Made by a program: the position numbers and the translations under genes. The notes under the pieces are model-generated. The model made no database searches. It saw only the letters and a program-made list of their open reading frames with translations, and was not told the DNA's origin. Positions 1-8,298 of a stretch of 64,000 bases of DNA are shown here, one piece after another. Each line of letters starts with the position of its first letter. Position 1 is the stretch's first letter. Location: assembly GCA_019414055.1 (NCBI GenBank), contig DXMV01000004.1, positions 78,633 through 142,632 on the forward strand, written 5' to 3'. Source of the stretch: Collinsella sp. GTDB taxonomy: Bacteria; Actinomycetota; Coriobacteriia; Coriobacteriales; Coriobacteriaceae.

Positions 1-854
1 TCTTGATCGCACAGGGCATTATCGGCATCGAGGGCAATCCTCAGCTGTGGCTGCGCGCCGTTTCTTGGGTCATCTTCACTGCCGTCGGTATCGCATGGGC
101 CATGCGCTACGCTATGCGCGTCAAGAAAAACCCCGAGTCGTCCATTACGTACGAGGACGATAAACTCAAGCGTATCGAGTTTTCCGTGACCGATGCCTCC
201 ATCGAGGAAGAGTTCACTATCCGTCAGAAGCTCGTGCTTATCGATTTTGCCTGCGGTATGGGCATTATCGTCTGGGGTCTTGTTACCCAGGGTTGGTACA
301 TGAATGAGATTTCCGCCGTGTTCCTTGGCATGGGCTTGCTTGCCGGTATCCTGGGCGGTCTTGACCAGCAGACGATTGCTGAGGAGTTCGTTAAGGGTCT
401 CGCCGACTTTGCGTACGCCGCTATCGTTATCGGTATCGCTCGCGGTATTCTGGTCATCGCCGAGGGCGGCATGATCATCGACACCATCCTCCAGGCGCTC
501 GCTACTGCGCTCGCCGGTGCACCCGCCGCCGTCTACACCACGTTTATGTATATCGTCCTTGGCCTGCTCTCTTTGCTGGTTCCCTCGAGTTCTGGTCTGG
601 CGGCACTCACCATGCCCGTTATGGGCCCCCTGACCGAGCTCATGGGCCTCAATCCCGAGGCGGCCGTTACCGCGCTCCAGTTTGCCAACCAGACCATCAA
701 CACCATCAGCCCCGTGGCGGGCATGACGGTCGCCGGTCTTGCCGTGGCTAGGATTTCGTTTGGCCAATGGTGGAAGACCATTTGGAAGTTCTTCATTTTC
801 ATGGTCGTCTTTGGCCTGATCGTAACGGCAATCTCTGGCATGCTTCCGGTGTAG
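1..854 (+). CDS. YfcC-family carrier, C-terminal part (truncated by window edge)
   Basis: Integral membrane carrier of the YfcC / C4-dicarboxylate anaerobic carrier group, cut at its 5' end by the window. About 283 residues remain. Hydrophobic segments alternate with short loops, including a stretch LLVPSSSGLAALTMPVMGPL and a later FANQTINTISPVAGMTVAGLA. These two Ser/Pro/Asn-rich discontinuous segments are typical of re-entrant substrate-binding loops in this ion-transporter superfamily. It ends 9 nt before the amidohydrolase start and is therefore the probable uptake component of the downstream catabolic operon. YfcC relatives have been linked to amino-acid or carboxylate uptake, but the substrate cannot be read from sequence. 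It replaces the APC permease (FrlA) found in the E. coli frl operon. Confidence 0.8.
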   Translation, partial: LIAQGIIGIEGNPQLWLRAVSWVIFTAVGIAWAMRYAMRVKKNPESSITYEDDKLKRIEFSVTDASIEEEFTIRQKLVLIDFACGMGIIVWGLVTQGWYMNEISAVFLGMGLLAGILGGLDQQTIAEEFVKGLADFAYAAIVIGIARGILVIAEGGMIIDTILQALATALAGAPAAVYTTFMYIVLGLLSLLVPSSSGLAALTMPVMGPLTELMGLNPEAAVTALQFANQTINTISPVAGMTVAGLAVARISFGQWWKTIWKFFIFMVVFGLIVTAISGMLPV

Positions 855-863
855 GTGGTTGTG

Positions 864-2447
864 ATGTCTGATCGTTTAACGGTCCTGACGTCTAAGAGCG
901 TCTTTGCCGGTACGGGGGACCTGCCGTTTGAAGGTTTCGTAGCGGTCCATGGCAATCGAATTGAGGCGGTTGGCACCAAGTGTGAAGTAACTTCGTATTT
1001 GACCCAGGCGGACGAGGTAGTTGACCTTGGGGACCGCACCGTCATGCCTGGCCTGATCGATGTGCATACCTTCTATACGGGCTGGGCGCTGCGGACGTTG
1101 GGGTCTGATCTGTCCGGCATCGCTGATGCCAAAGAGGCCGTGTCGCTCTTGCGTGCATGGAAAGAAGGTCATCCGGATTGCCCGGCGGCTTTTGGCCACA
1201 ACCTACCCGAAACGTTGGCATCGGATGCCGAGAACGCAAATACGGCAGCTGTGTTTGACGATTGTTTTGGCGATATCCCTGTCGTCTGCTTTACACCGGG
1301 TGCGGAGACCTGCGTTCTCAATGCTGCCGCCAGTGCGCGATACGGCTTTACACCCCAGGCGTGCTATGCCGAGAAGATCTGGCGCATGATGAGCGATTTC
1401 CTCGTGCTGCCCGAGGTACGTGCGGGGTATTCGGACTACATGAGCATGCTTAACGAGCGCGGCGTTACCGCCATCAAGGAGATGGCGTTTGATGACTACT
1501 ACGGTTTTGCCGACGAAATGGCTCGCCGTGAGGAATCTGGTGAGCTGACGGTTCGCGTCTCTATGATGTCACAGCCGGTGGGCGCTGGTGCAAATCTGGC
1601 ATATGCCCGCGAGGCACGAGAGCGCTTCCGGGGACCGTTCGTTCGTTTTTCTGGCTTCAACCGTATGACCGATCGCGGCGTATGGGCGGGGCTTGCCGAG
1701 ATGATTGACCCCTATGAAGACACGGCCGATGCGGGCGCTGCCGGAAAGACGGTCGTCGAGGAGCCAGAGTGGGATCTGATTGAGAGCGAGCTGTGTGCAA
1801 TTGATGCTGACGGCTTCCGATATTCCTTGCATTGCCAGGGCGATGGCGCCGTTCGTCGCACCGTGGCGCTCTATGCCTCGCTGCCTCGAGACGAGCATGG
1901 ACGGATGCTTCGCCGCCATGCGATTACCGATCTCGAGAACTCTGACCCGACCGATCTTGTCGAGTTTGGCAAGTTAGGTGGAATTTGCGAGGTCTATCCG
2001 CAGATTCTGACGCTGGACCGGCGCGAGGATTGCCTGTCGATGATGCGTCGACAAATTGGCGAGACGCGACTTTTGCACAGCTGGAATCGCCGCGGCATGG
2101 AAGATTCCGGATGCACAGTGTGTTGCGGCACGGATTTGCCGCTGCTGATTCCGAGCCTGGGCGAGTCAATCTACGGCGCGTGCGGCGGATTCTTCGCCGA
2201 CGGACTGCCCGTGAATGAGGCCAACGCGCTGACGCTTGTCGAGCTCTTGCGCGCTTGGACTGCCGGGGGCGCGTACGATCTGATGCGCGAAGACGAGCTA
2301 GGTACGCTCGAGGCCGGCAGGCTTGCCGATATCTGCGTGCTCGATCGGGATGTGTTCGACCTCGATTATCGCGACGCACGCGATCTTGCGGTTGATATGA
2401 CGATGTCGGACGGACGAATCGTGTTCGATCGAAATAAGGAGGCATAA
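864..2447 (+). CDS. YtcJ-like amidohydrolase with altered HxH metal motif
   Basis: Amidohydrolase-3 (YtcJ-like) protein of 527 residues. The start is placed at ATG 864 because AGGTGG (853-858) lies 5 nt upstream; GTG 855 is the alternative. The N-terminal small beta domain is followed by MPGLIDVHTF (about residues 61-70). Family members normally read DxHxH here, so the second histidine is replaced by Phe. Other landmarks are kept: AIKEM (lysine region), YSLHCQGDGA, LRRHAIT and CGTDLPL. Family members hydrolyse C-N bonds in amides, N-acyl amino acids or formyl groups. It may remove an acyl or amide group from the imported compound, but the changed ligand set makes activity uncertain. It is followed after 1 nt by the epimerase gene. 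Confidence 0.8.
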   Translation: MSDRLTVLTSKSVFAGTGDLPFEGFVAVHGNRIEAVGTKCEVTSYLTQADEVVDLGDRTVMPGLIDVHTFYTGWALRTLGSDLSGIADAKEAVSLLRAWKEGHPDCPAAFGHNLPETLASDAENANTAAVFDDCFGDIPVVCFTPGAETCVLNAAASARYGFTPQACYAEKIWRMMSDFLVLPEVRAGYSDYMSMLNERGVTAIKEMAFDDYYGFADEMARREESGELTVRVSMMSQPVGAGANLAYAREARERFRGPFVRFSGFNRMTDRGVWAGLAEMIDPYEDTADAGAAGKTVVEEPEWDLIESELCAIDADGFRYSLHCQGDGAVRRTVALYASLPRDEHGRMLRRHAITDLENSDPTDLVEFGKLGGICEVYPQILTLDRREDCLSMMRRQIGETRLLHSWNRRGMEDSGCTVCCGTDLPLLIPSLGESIYGACGGFFADGLPVNEANALTLVELLRAWTAGGAYDLMREDELGTLEAGRLADICVLDRDVFDLDYRDARDLAVDMTMSDGRIVFDRNKEA

Positions 2448-2448
2448 G

Positions 2449-3300
2449 ATGCCTGAATCCAAACCGACGCTGCGCCGCGAGCAGATTGCGGGCATGAATA
2501 TCCACTACATCATGTGGTCGCTCGATTACTTCCTTGATGTGCAGCAGCGCTTGGGCTTTGAGTCCATTGAGCTGTGGTGTGCGGAGCCGCATGTGACGCT
2601 CGACCACACGGGCTACTTTGAGGCTGAGGTCCTGGCGAAAAAGGCTGCAGACCGTGGGCTTAGGTATCGTACTCTGTGCCCCGAGAATGTTGTCTATCCT
2701 TGGCAGTACTGTGCACGCAAACCGCTGCATGAACAGCGCAGCCTGGCGTACTTTAAGCACGGCATTGAGCTCGCCGAGGTACTTGGGTGCGACCGCATGT
2801 CCGTCAACTCGGGCTGGGGCGACTGGGACGAGGATCGCGAGGAAGCCTGGAAGCGCAGCCGCGAGCACTTGTCCATTCTGGCGGAGTATGCCGGCGAGCA
2901 CGGTCTGGTGCTTACGATGGAAAGCCTGCGTCCCGAGGAGAGCAACCTTGTGACGACGGTTTCCGATGCGAAGCGCATGATTGACGAGGTCGCGAGCCCG
3001 TACTTACAGCCCATGGTTGATACAACCGCGATGGGCGTTGCAGACGAGACGCTCGAGGACTGGTTTGCCGCCTTTGGTGATGGGGCAATTCACGAGATGC
3101 ACTTTATCGACGGTGACCCGTATGGCCATCTGGTGTGGGGCGATGGCAAGCACGATATGGACGCCTTCGTCGCCACACTCAACGCTCATGATTTCGACGG
3201 CATGCTGGGCCAGGAAATCACGGACGGTCGTTACTACGATGACCCGGCGGCGGCAGATGCCAAGAACATGGCCGCATTCGAGAAATATCTGATTGACTAA
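2449..3300 (+). CDS. FrlC-like sugar (phosphate) isomerase/epimerase
   Basis: TIM-barrel protein of the xylose-isomerase-like epimerase family, 283 residues. The segment LTMESLRPEESNLVTT followed by MVDTTAMG, the barrel motif MHFIDGD and the C-terminal GQEITDG correspond to FrlC-type epimerases, where Glu, Asp, His and Glu bind a divalent metal. FrlC of E. coli interconverts psicoselysine and fructoselysine. RBS AAGGAGG lies at the end of the previous gene, whose stop codon is 1 nt away, so the two are co-transcribed. In this cluster it probably brings a C3 epimer of an Amadori compound into the kinase/deglycase route. A plain sugar epimerase remains possible. Confidence 0.8.
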   Translation: MPESKPTLRREQIAGMNIHYIMWSLDYFLDVQQRLGFESIELWCAEPHVTLDHTGYFEAEVLAKKAADRGLRYRTLCPENVVYPWQYCARKPLHEQRSLAYFKHGIELAEVLGCDRMSVNSGWGDWDEDREEAWKRSREHLSILAEYAGEHGLVLTMESLRPEESNLVTTVSDAKRMIDEVASPYLQPMVDTTAMGVADETLEDWFAAFGDGAIHEMHFIDGDPYGHLVWGDGKHDMDAFVATLNAHDFDGMLGQEITDGRYYDDPAAADAKNMAAFEKYLID

Positions 3301-3361
3301 AACAACTATCGGCCACGCAACCAACGTCATTGATTGCGGCCAAACAAGAAAGGAACTGGAT

Positions 3362-4330
3362 ATGAACGCACACGATCTGATCAAAGAGGCAATTGCCGAG
3401 AAGGGCAAGTTCGACAGCGTCTACTGGATTGCTTGCGGTGGCTCCATGATCGATTTGATCCCGGCTCATGAGCTTCTGCAGCGCGAGGCAACCACCTTCA
3501 CTTCGTATATCTATACCGCGCGTGAATTCGACATTATGCGTCCGCGCCGTCTGGGCGAGAAGTCCCTGGTCATTGCTTGCAGCCACAGTGGCAACACCCC
3601 CGAGGTCGTCGAGGGCTGCGAGATTGCCCTTGCTGCCGGCGCTACGGTGATCGCCCAGACCGACAATGCTGGATCTAAGATCGACTCCGGCAAGTGGACC
3701 ACGTGGGTCTACCCGTGGGGCGAGGGCGTGCCGCAGGCCGAGGTCCCCGCTGGTATTTCGCTGTCGCTTGCGGCAGAGCTGCTCGATCAGCAGGAGGGCT
3801 ACGCCGATCTTGCCGATATGTATGCCGGTATCGCCGAGATGGATAAGATTCTTCCCCCGGCACGCGAGAAGGTAAATGCCGAGTTGGGCGATCGCTTTGC
3901 CAAGCTTTGCCAGGAGCACGAGTTCTTCTATATTCTGGGCAGCGGTCCCAACTTTAGCCAGACCTACGGTTTCGCTATCTGCTCTCTTATGGAGATGCAG
4001 TGGCAGCACTGCAGCTACATCCACTCTGCCGAGTACTTCCATGGCCCCTTCGAGGCTACTCAGGATGGCGTTTTTTACTTCCTGCAGATGGGCTCCAGCG
4101 AGTGCCGTGCTATGGACGAGCGCGCCCTGGCGTTCCTTAAGACGCATACCGATACGCTGATGGTGCTCGATGCCAAGGAGTACGGTATGGAAGCCGTGCC
4201 GGCGAGCGTCCGTGCCTATCTGGACCCGGTGCTGTTCTATGCCATGAACTGCGAGCTGCGTGCCGCGCGCGGCAAGGTGTTTGATCACGATCCCGATTTC
4301 CGCCGCTATATGGGTGTTGTCGAGTACTAG
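3362..4330 (+). CDS. FrlB-like SIS-domain deglycase
   Basis: Two-SIS-domain protein of 322 residues. It has no glutaminase domain, so it is not GlmS. First SIS domain: YWIACGGSMID near residue 20 and ACSHSGNTPEVVEG near residue 76. The second half contains SAEYFHGPFEA, the Glu/His region conserved in fructosamine-6-phosphate deglycases, and the C-terminus DHDPDFRRYMGVVEY closely resembles the FrlB tail. FrlB splits fructoselysine 6-phosphate into glucose 6-phosphate and lysine. Start ATG 3362 follows AAGAAAGGAA. The next gene encodes a FrlD-like kinase, giving the epimerase-deglycase-kinase order expected for Amadori-product breakdown. The exact amine released is not known. Confidence 0.85.
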   Translation: MNAHDLIKEAIAEKGKFDSVYWIACGGSMIDLIPAHELLQREATTFTSYIYTAREFDIMRPRRLGEKSLVIACSHSGNTPEVVEGCEIALAAGATVIAQTDNAGSKIDSGKWTTWVYPWGEGVPQAEVPAGISLSLAAELLDQQEGYADLADMYAGIAEMDKILPPAREKVNAELGDRFAKLCQEHEFFYILGSGPNFSQTYGFAICSLMEMQWQHCSYIHSAEYFHGPFEATQDGVFYFLQMGSSECRAMDERALAFLKTHTDTLMVLDAKEYGMEAVPASVRAYLDPVLFYAMNCELRAARGKVFDHDPDFRRYMGVVEY

Positions 4331-4344
4331 AAGGGACAAAGGCC

Positions 4345-5208
4345 ATGGCATTTAACGTTAACGCGCTCGGATTTGGCGACAACGTCGTCGATCGCTACGA
4401 GCATATCCACACCATGTATCCTGGCGGCAACGCGGTGAACTTCGCCGTTTATGCCAAGAAATGCGGTGCCGCACGCTCCGCATACATGGGCATTTTTGGC
4501 AATGACGCCGCTGCCGAGCATGTCATTGCAAGCCTCGAGGATGAGGGTATCGAGCTTGACAAGTGCGAGCAGATGATTGGCGAGAACGGAGCGGCTCGCG
4601 TGACCGTCGTTGACGGTGACCGTGTCTTCCTTGGCTCCAACGAGGGCGGTATCCGTGGCGATGCGCGCTATGTCCTCGATCGCTTTGACCTTGCGTACAT
4701 GAAGCAGTTCGATGTGGTTCATTCGGGCAACTATTGCTTTACCGAGCGCGAGCTGCCCAAGTTGAAGGCCGCGGGCGTCACGGTCTCTTTTGACTTTTCG
4801 GACGACTCCACCGACGACTATTACGAGCAGATTGCGCCCTACGTCGATTTTGCTTTCTTTAGTGCGGCGGATGCCGCGAGCGAGGACGAGATTCGCGAGC
4901 GTCTGGCATGGGTGAAGGGCCTGGGTCCGCGTTTTGTGTCGGCTACAGCGGGCGCCGAGGGCTGCATTGCTTACGACGGCGAGCGTTATTACCGCCAGCT
5001 GGCTAAACCGGTAACGGACATGAAGGACACCATGGGGGCGGGCGACTCGTTCCTCACTTCGTTTTTGATGTGCTATCTCGATTCCGCCAAGCGTGGTGAG
5101 GGCGGCGCCGAGGCCATCGAGCGCGCGCTCGACTTTGCTGCCGGGTTTGCCTCGACCGTGTGCGGCATGGAAGGATCTTGGGGCCACGGAGCACCAATCG
5201 TCGAATAG
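4345..5208 (+). CDS. FrlD-like PfkB-family kinase (fructosamine 6-kinase type)
   Basis: PfkB/ribokinase-fold kinase of 287 residues. It shows the N-terminal substrate motif PGGNAVNFAVYAKKCGA and the C-terminal catalytic motif DTMGAGDSF, whose Asp is the general base and whose GAGD forms the anion hole. The overall pattern (DFSDDSTDDYYEQIAPYVDFAFFSA, cut short here) is that of FrlD, which phosphorylates fructoselysine at C6 before deglycation. It starts 14 nt after the deglycase stop, with AGAAGGGA upstream. A hairpin terminator follows at 5279-5315. A second kinase of the same type comes next, so the two may act on different imported compounds. Confidence 0.82.
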   Translation: MAFNVNALGFGDNVVDRYEHIHTMYPGGNAVNFAVYAKKCGAARSAYMGIFGNDAAAEHVIASLEDEGIELDKCEQMIGENGAARVTVVDGDRVFLGSNEGGIRGDARYVLDRFDLAYMKQFDVVHSGNYCFTERELPKLKAAGVTVSFDFSDDSTDDYYEQIAPYVDFAFFSAADAASEDEIRERLAWVKGLGPRFVSATAGAEGCIAYDGERYYRQLAKPVTDMKDTMGAGDSFLTSFLMCYLDSAKRGEGGAEAIERALDFAAGFASTVCGMEGSWGHGAPIVE

Positions 5209-5278
5209 CTTAAGAAAGCGTACGGCGGTCAGGCTATGAGGCTTTGGACGGCCGATGCAAAACAATAAGCGAAACGCG

Positions 5279-5315
5279 AAAAGGGGGCTCGCCATGTGGC
5301 GGGTCCCCTTTTGAA
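5279..5315 (+). terminator. Intra-operon hairpin between the two PfkB kinases
   Basis: AAAAGGGG at 5279-5286 pairs with CCCCTTTT at 5305-5312. The stem continues inward to about 15 bp, with two wobble pairs, around an ATGT loop. The T-run makes it a credible intrinsic terminator or partial terminator that would lower expression of the genes downstream. Confidence 0.6.
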
Positions 5316-5329
5316 CATTGGAGAAGACC

Positions 5330-6130
5330 ATGGGTATTAAAGCGTGCGCGGCTGGTTTTTGCTGTGCGGACGTCTATCAAAACATCGGCGTGTTCTATCC
5401 GACTGGTAATGGCATTGACTGGGGTATCCATCTTGCACGAATGGGCGTTTCGGTATCCGCCGTGTCGGTTGTCGGCAAGGACGAGTACGGAGACAAGATG
5501 AGGGAGGCGCTGGCCGCTGAGGGGTTCGATATCTCACATCTGCGGGTGGAGGATGGCGACACCTCGGTGATGCTCATGGCATTGAAAGACGGCGTCGATC
5601 GCGTGCATCTCGAGGCAATCGATGGCGTAATGGAGACATATCGACCGAATGAAGATGACCGGGCGTTTATCCTAGAACATGACATCATTCACACCGACCT
5701 GTTTGGCAATTGTTTGGACCTCCTGCCCGAATGGCATGATGCGGGCAAGACGGTGGTTATGGACTTCTCGGTGTTCAGCCAGGATCCCGAATATGCCTGC
5801 GAGAACTATTTTCCCTACGTTGACTATGCGTTCATGTCGTTTGAAGAGGACACTCCGGAACTGCGTGATTGGGCACGTCACGTACAGGAGTTGGGACCGC
5901 GGGTGGCAGTTGCCACGCTTGGCGAGAAGGGAAGCATTGCCTATGACGGTGAGCGCTTCTATGAGTGCGGGATCGTACCGGCGGAGAAGGTCGTTAATAC
6001 CGTGGGCGCCGGTGACTCGTATATCGCCGGGTTTACCAAGGGCGTGATTGATGGCCTTGATATTCCGGCGTGTATGAAGGCGGGCGCCGAGCTCTCGTCC
6101 CGCGTCATCGGCTCTTTTGAGCCGTACTAG
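5330..6130 (+). CDS. Second PfkB-family kinase, FrlD-like
   Basis: PfkB-fold sugar kinase of 266 residues. GGAGAAG (5320-5326) precedes ATG 5330; the in-frame TTG at 5318 is less likely. It carries TGNGIDWGIHLARMG in place of the usual GG-N substrate loop and the catalytic NTVGAGDSYIAGF. The middle segment DFSVFSQDPEYACENYFPYVDYAF parallels the first kinase over the same stretch (shown here only in part by position, about residues 145-168). It is clearly a paralogue or co-acquired homologue of the upstream kinase, though not a recent copy. The role is probably phosphorylation of a related Amadori compound or epimer. It sits behind a hairpin that could reduce its transcription. Confidence 0.8.
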   Translation: MGIKACAAGFCCADVYQNIGVFYPTGNGIDWGIHLARMGVSVSAVSVVGKDEYGDKMREALAAEGFDISHLRVEDGDTSVMLMALKDGVDRVHLEAIDGVMETYRPNEDDRAFILEHDIIHTDLFGNCLDLLPEWHDAGKTVVMDFSVFSQDPEYACENYFPYVDYAFMSFEEDTPELRDWARHVQELGPRVAVATLGEKGSIAYDGERFYECGIVPAEKVVNTVGAGDSYIAGFTKGVIDGLDIPACMKAGAELSSRVIGSFEPY

Positions 6131-6157
6131 GGTCAAATGCCTGGAAAGGAGTGCGAA

Positions 6158-7018
6158 ATGGTTATCGACATGTTGGTTCAGCCCATGCTCTACGGCGAGA
6201 TCTATACGCCGGGTGATGAGCCTGATGGATTCGGTTTTTGGTCACGAGAATTTGGTATGGGGCATATGGGCCCCATGGATTGGGATGAGCTTCAAGTCGA
6301 GATGGACGTCTGCGATGTGCAGAAGAGCGTGCTCATGCCGCTCGATGTAACCACGGCATGCGGAGGGCACTTTGGCACCAATGACCAGATTGCCATGCTG
6401 GTTGCCGCGCATCCCGATCGTCTGTGGGGATTTGCGAGCGTAGATCCGCAGGTGAGCGGTGCCGCAGGCGAATTGGAGCGCGCCTTTACCGAGTTGGGGG
6501 CAAAGGGGCTTTGCCTGCATCCGGCAAAGCAGGGTTTTGCCCCCGATGATGCCGTGGCCGAGCCGCTTTACGAGCTGTGCGAGCGCTATAACAAGCCAGT
6601 GGTTTTCCATGCCGGTATGTCTTGGGAGCCGGGTGCAGAGCTCTCGCGCAGTAACCCGCTTGCATTTGAGCACACAATCGCAACGCATCCAAATGTGCGT
6701 TTTAGTTTGACCCACTTTGGCTGGCCCTGGGTGCGCGAGACCGTGGCGATGCTGCTCAAGTATCCCAACTGCTACACGGACACCTCTATCACTTACATCG
6801 ATTCGCCCGAGGAGATGATGCAGCGTCTTTTCACGGTCGATATGGGGCCGCTGTGGTATGAGCGCGCGCTATCGCATCAAGTGATGTTCGCCAGCAATAC
6901 GCCGCGCTTCCGTGCATTCAAACTCAAGCGGGCGCTCGATACCGTGCCCATGCGCGATGATGCGCGAGAAAGGCTCTACTGGGGTAATGCCCTGCGTTTT
7001 CTTGAAGGAGATGAGTAA
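6158..7018 (+). CDS. Amidohydrolase-2 family TIM-barrel protein lacking the HxH motif
   Basis: 286-residue TIM-barrel protein of the amidohydrolase-2 (ACMSD-like) family. Start ATG 6158 follows AAAGGAG at 6145-6151; an ATG at 6137 lacks an RBS. The N-terminus is MVIDMLVQPMLYG where family members carry a DxHxH-type metal pair, so both histidines are absent. The later KPVVFHAGMSWEPG and FSLTHFGWPW keep single histidines, but the usual terminal Asp in an xxSDxP motif is Asn here (FASNTPRF). Zinc ligation is therefore badly eroded. It could be a lyase using another mechanism, a binding protein, or inactive. The next gene starts 2 nt after its stop. Confidence 0.72.
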   Translation: MVIDMLVQPMLYGEIYTPGDEPDGFGFWSREFGMGHMGPMDWDELQVEMDVCDVQKSVLMPLDVTTACGGHFGTNDQIAMLVAAHPDRLWGFASVDPQVSGAAGELERAFTELGAKGLCLHPAKQGFAPDDAVAEPLYELCERYNKPVVFHAGMSWEPGAELSRSNPLAFEHTIATHPNVRFSLTHFGWPWVRETVAMLLKYPNCYTDTSITYIDSPEEMMQRLFTVDMGPLWYERALSHQVMFASNTPRFRAFKLKRALDTVPMRDDARERLYWGNALRFLEGDE

Positions 7019-7020
7019 AC

Positions 7021-7449
7021 ATGGTGACGCTCGAGACATTGAGCTATCTATCGACTGCTCCGGACCAGTTCATCGATATTACCGAAGACGTGCACGCTGC
7101 CATCGAACGCAGCTCGGTGACCAATGGCTTGGCAGCGATTATTTTGTCGCATACGACCTGTGGAATCGTGGTAAACGAGGGGCTGCCCTGCGTGGAGACG
7201 GATCTTATGGAGACGCTTGATCGCATCGCCCCACTCGATGCCCCCTATGCGCATGCACACTTCCTGCCGAGCTATGGAGCCACCGGCAACAACTCCTGTG
7301 GGCATATCAAGAGCATGATTTGTGGAAACAGCTGCTTCTTTCCCGTCCAAGATGGCCACATCGTGTGCGGAGGTGCCCAGAACATCTATCTTGCGGAGTT
7401 TGACGGTCCGCAGAAGCGAAAAGTGTACGTCGAGGTGCTGGGGGAGTAA
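7021..7449 (+). CDS. YjbQ family protein (UPF0047)
   Basis: 142-residue YjbQ/UPF0047 protein, length normal for the family. The signature is present: SHTTCGIVVNEG, then HAHFLPSYGATGNNSCGHIKSMI, which supplies the conserved His/Cys cluster (cited by short parts only: HAHFLPS and NNSCGHIKS), and GGAQNIYLAEFDGP near the end. Some family members replace thiamine-phosphate synthase in vivo, but their true reaction is unknown. RBS GAAGGAG lies inside the end of the previous gene, so translation is probably coupled. Its place between an amidohydrolase and a BtpA-like protein suggests a catabolic rather than a thiamine role; this is inference. Confidence 0.85.
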   Translation: MVTLETLSYLSTAPDQFIDITEDVHAAIERSSVTNGLAAIILSHTTCGIVVNEGLPCVETDLMETLDRIAPLDAPYAHAHFLPSYGATGNNSCGHIKSMICGNSCFFPVQDGHIVCGGAQNIYLAEFDGPQKRKVYVEVLGE

Positions 7450-7482
7450 CGTCCCTGCAATAACCCTATGAAGGAGCACGTT

Positions 7483-8292
7483 ATGTCGTTTCTAAACTCG
7501 ATGTTCAAGACCGAAAAGCCGGTTATCGGAATGCTACACCTGCGTCCTCTGCCGGGCGATCCACTGTATTACCCGGGCGGAAGCGTGTCGCAGGTCGTGG
7601 AAGCCGCCAAGCGCGATCTCGAAGCGTTGCAGCAGGGCGGTGTCGATGGCATTTTGATTACCAATGAGCTCTCGATGCCCTATGAGCAGCACGTTTCTCC
7701 CTCAACCCTTGCATCGATGGGCTATGTAATCGGGACTCTGTCCCATGATCTGTCGACCCCTTGGGGAGCTGAGGCAATTTACGATGGTGATGCCACAATC
7801 GAGCTGTGCGCTGCCGTCGATGCGCAGTTCACGCGCTGCAATTTTTGCGGTGCCTGGGCCGGTGATCTCGGGCTGATTAACCGAGATTTCGCTCACACCA
7901 TGCGTCGCAAGGCGGCGCTGCGCCTGGACGACCTCAAGCTTTTTCACTTCATCACGAGCGAGGGGGAGGTTTATCTCAACGACCGCACGACTGCGGACAT
8001 TGCCGATTCACTTCTCTTTAATTGCCTACCGGATGCGATGGTCATCGGCGGTTCGGCTGCCGGTCGTGGCGCTTCGGGCGAGCTTGCCGATGAGGTCCGC
8101 GAGCGCGTTGGCGAAGTGCCTGTGGTATGTGGCACCGGTTGTCGCGAAAATACCGTGGCTGACGTATTTGCTCACTACGATGGCGCGTTTGTCGGCACGT
8201 GCTTAAAGCGCGACGGAAAGCTGGATGCCCCGGTTGATGTTGAGCGGGTAGTTCGTTTTATGGCTGCCGCTCGTGCGGCGCGAGGGGAGTAG
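7483..8292 (+). CDS. BtpA/SgcQ family protein
   Basis: 269-residue TIM-barrel protein of the BtpA/SgcQ family. AAGGAG at 7471-7476 sets ATG 7483 as the start. N-terminal KPVIGMLHLRPLPGDP is the family signature. GGVDGILITNE and the C-terminal DAMVIGGSAAGRGA and AFVGTCLKRDG are phosphate-binding-type loops. BtpA was named from photosystem I assembly, but in heterotrophs the genes lie in sugar catabolic operons (for example sgc of E. coli), and no reaction is firmly assigned. It is located directly before a sugar kinase, which fits an aldolase or isomerase-like step. Confidence 0.85.
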   Translation: MSFLNSMFKTEKPVIGMLHLRPLPGDPLYYPGGSVSQVVEAAKRDLEALQQGGVDGILITNELSMPYEQHVSPSTLASMGYVIGTLSHDLSTPWGAEAIYDGDATIELCAAVDAQFTRCNFCGAWAGDLGLINRDFAHTMRRKAALRLDDLKLFHFITSEGEVYLNDRTTADIADSLLFNCLPDAMVIGGSAAGRGASGELADEVRERVGEVPVVCGTGCRENTVADVFAHYDGAFVGTCLKRDGKLDAPVDVERVVRFMAAARAARGE

Positions 8293-8298
8293 GCACCT

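Noticed and set aside
3362..4330. Glucosamine-6-phosphate synthase (GlmS)
   Set aside because: The glutaminase domain is missing and the C-terminus matches FrlB-type deglycases.
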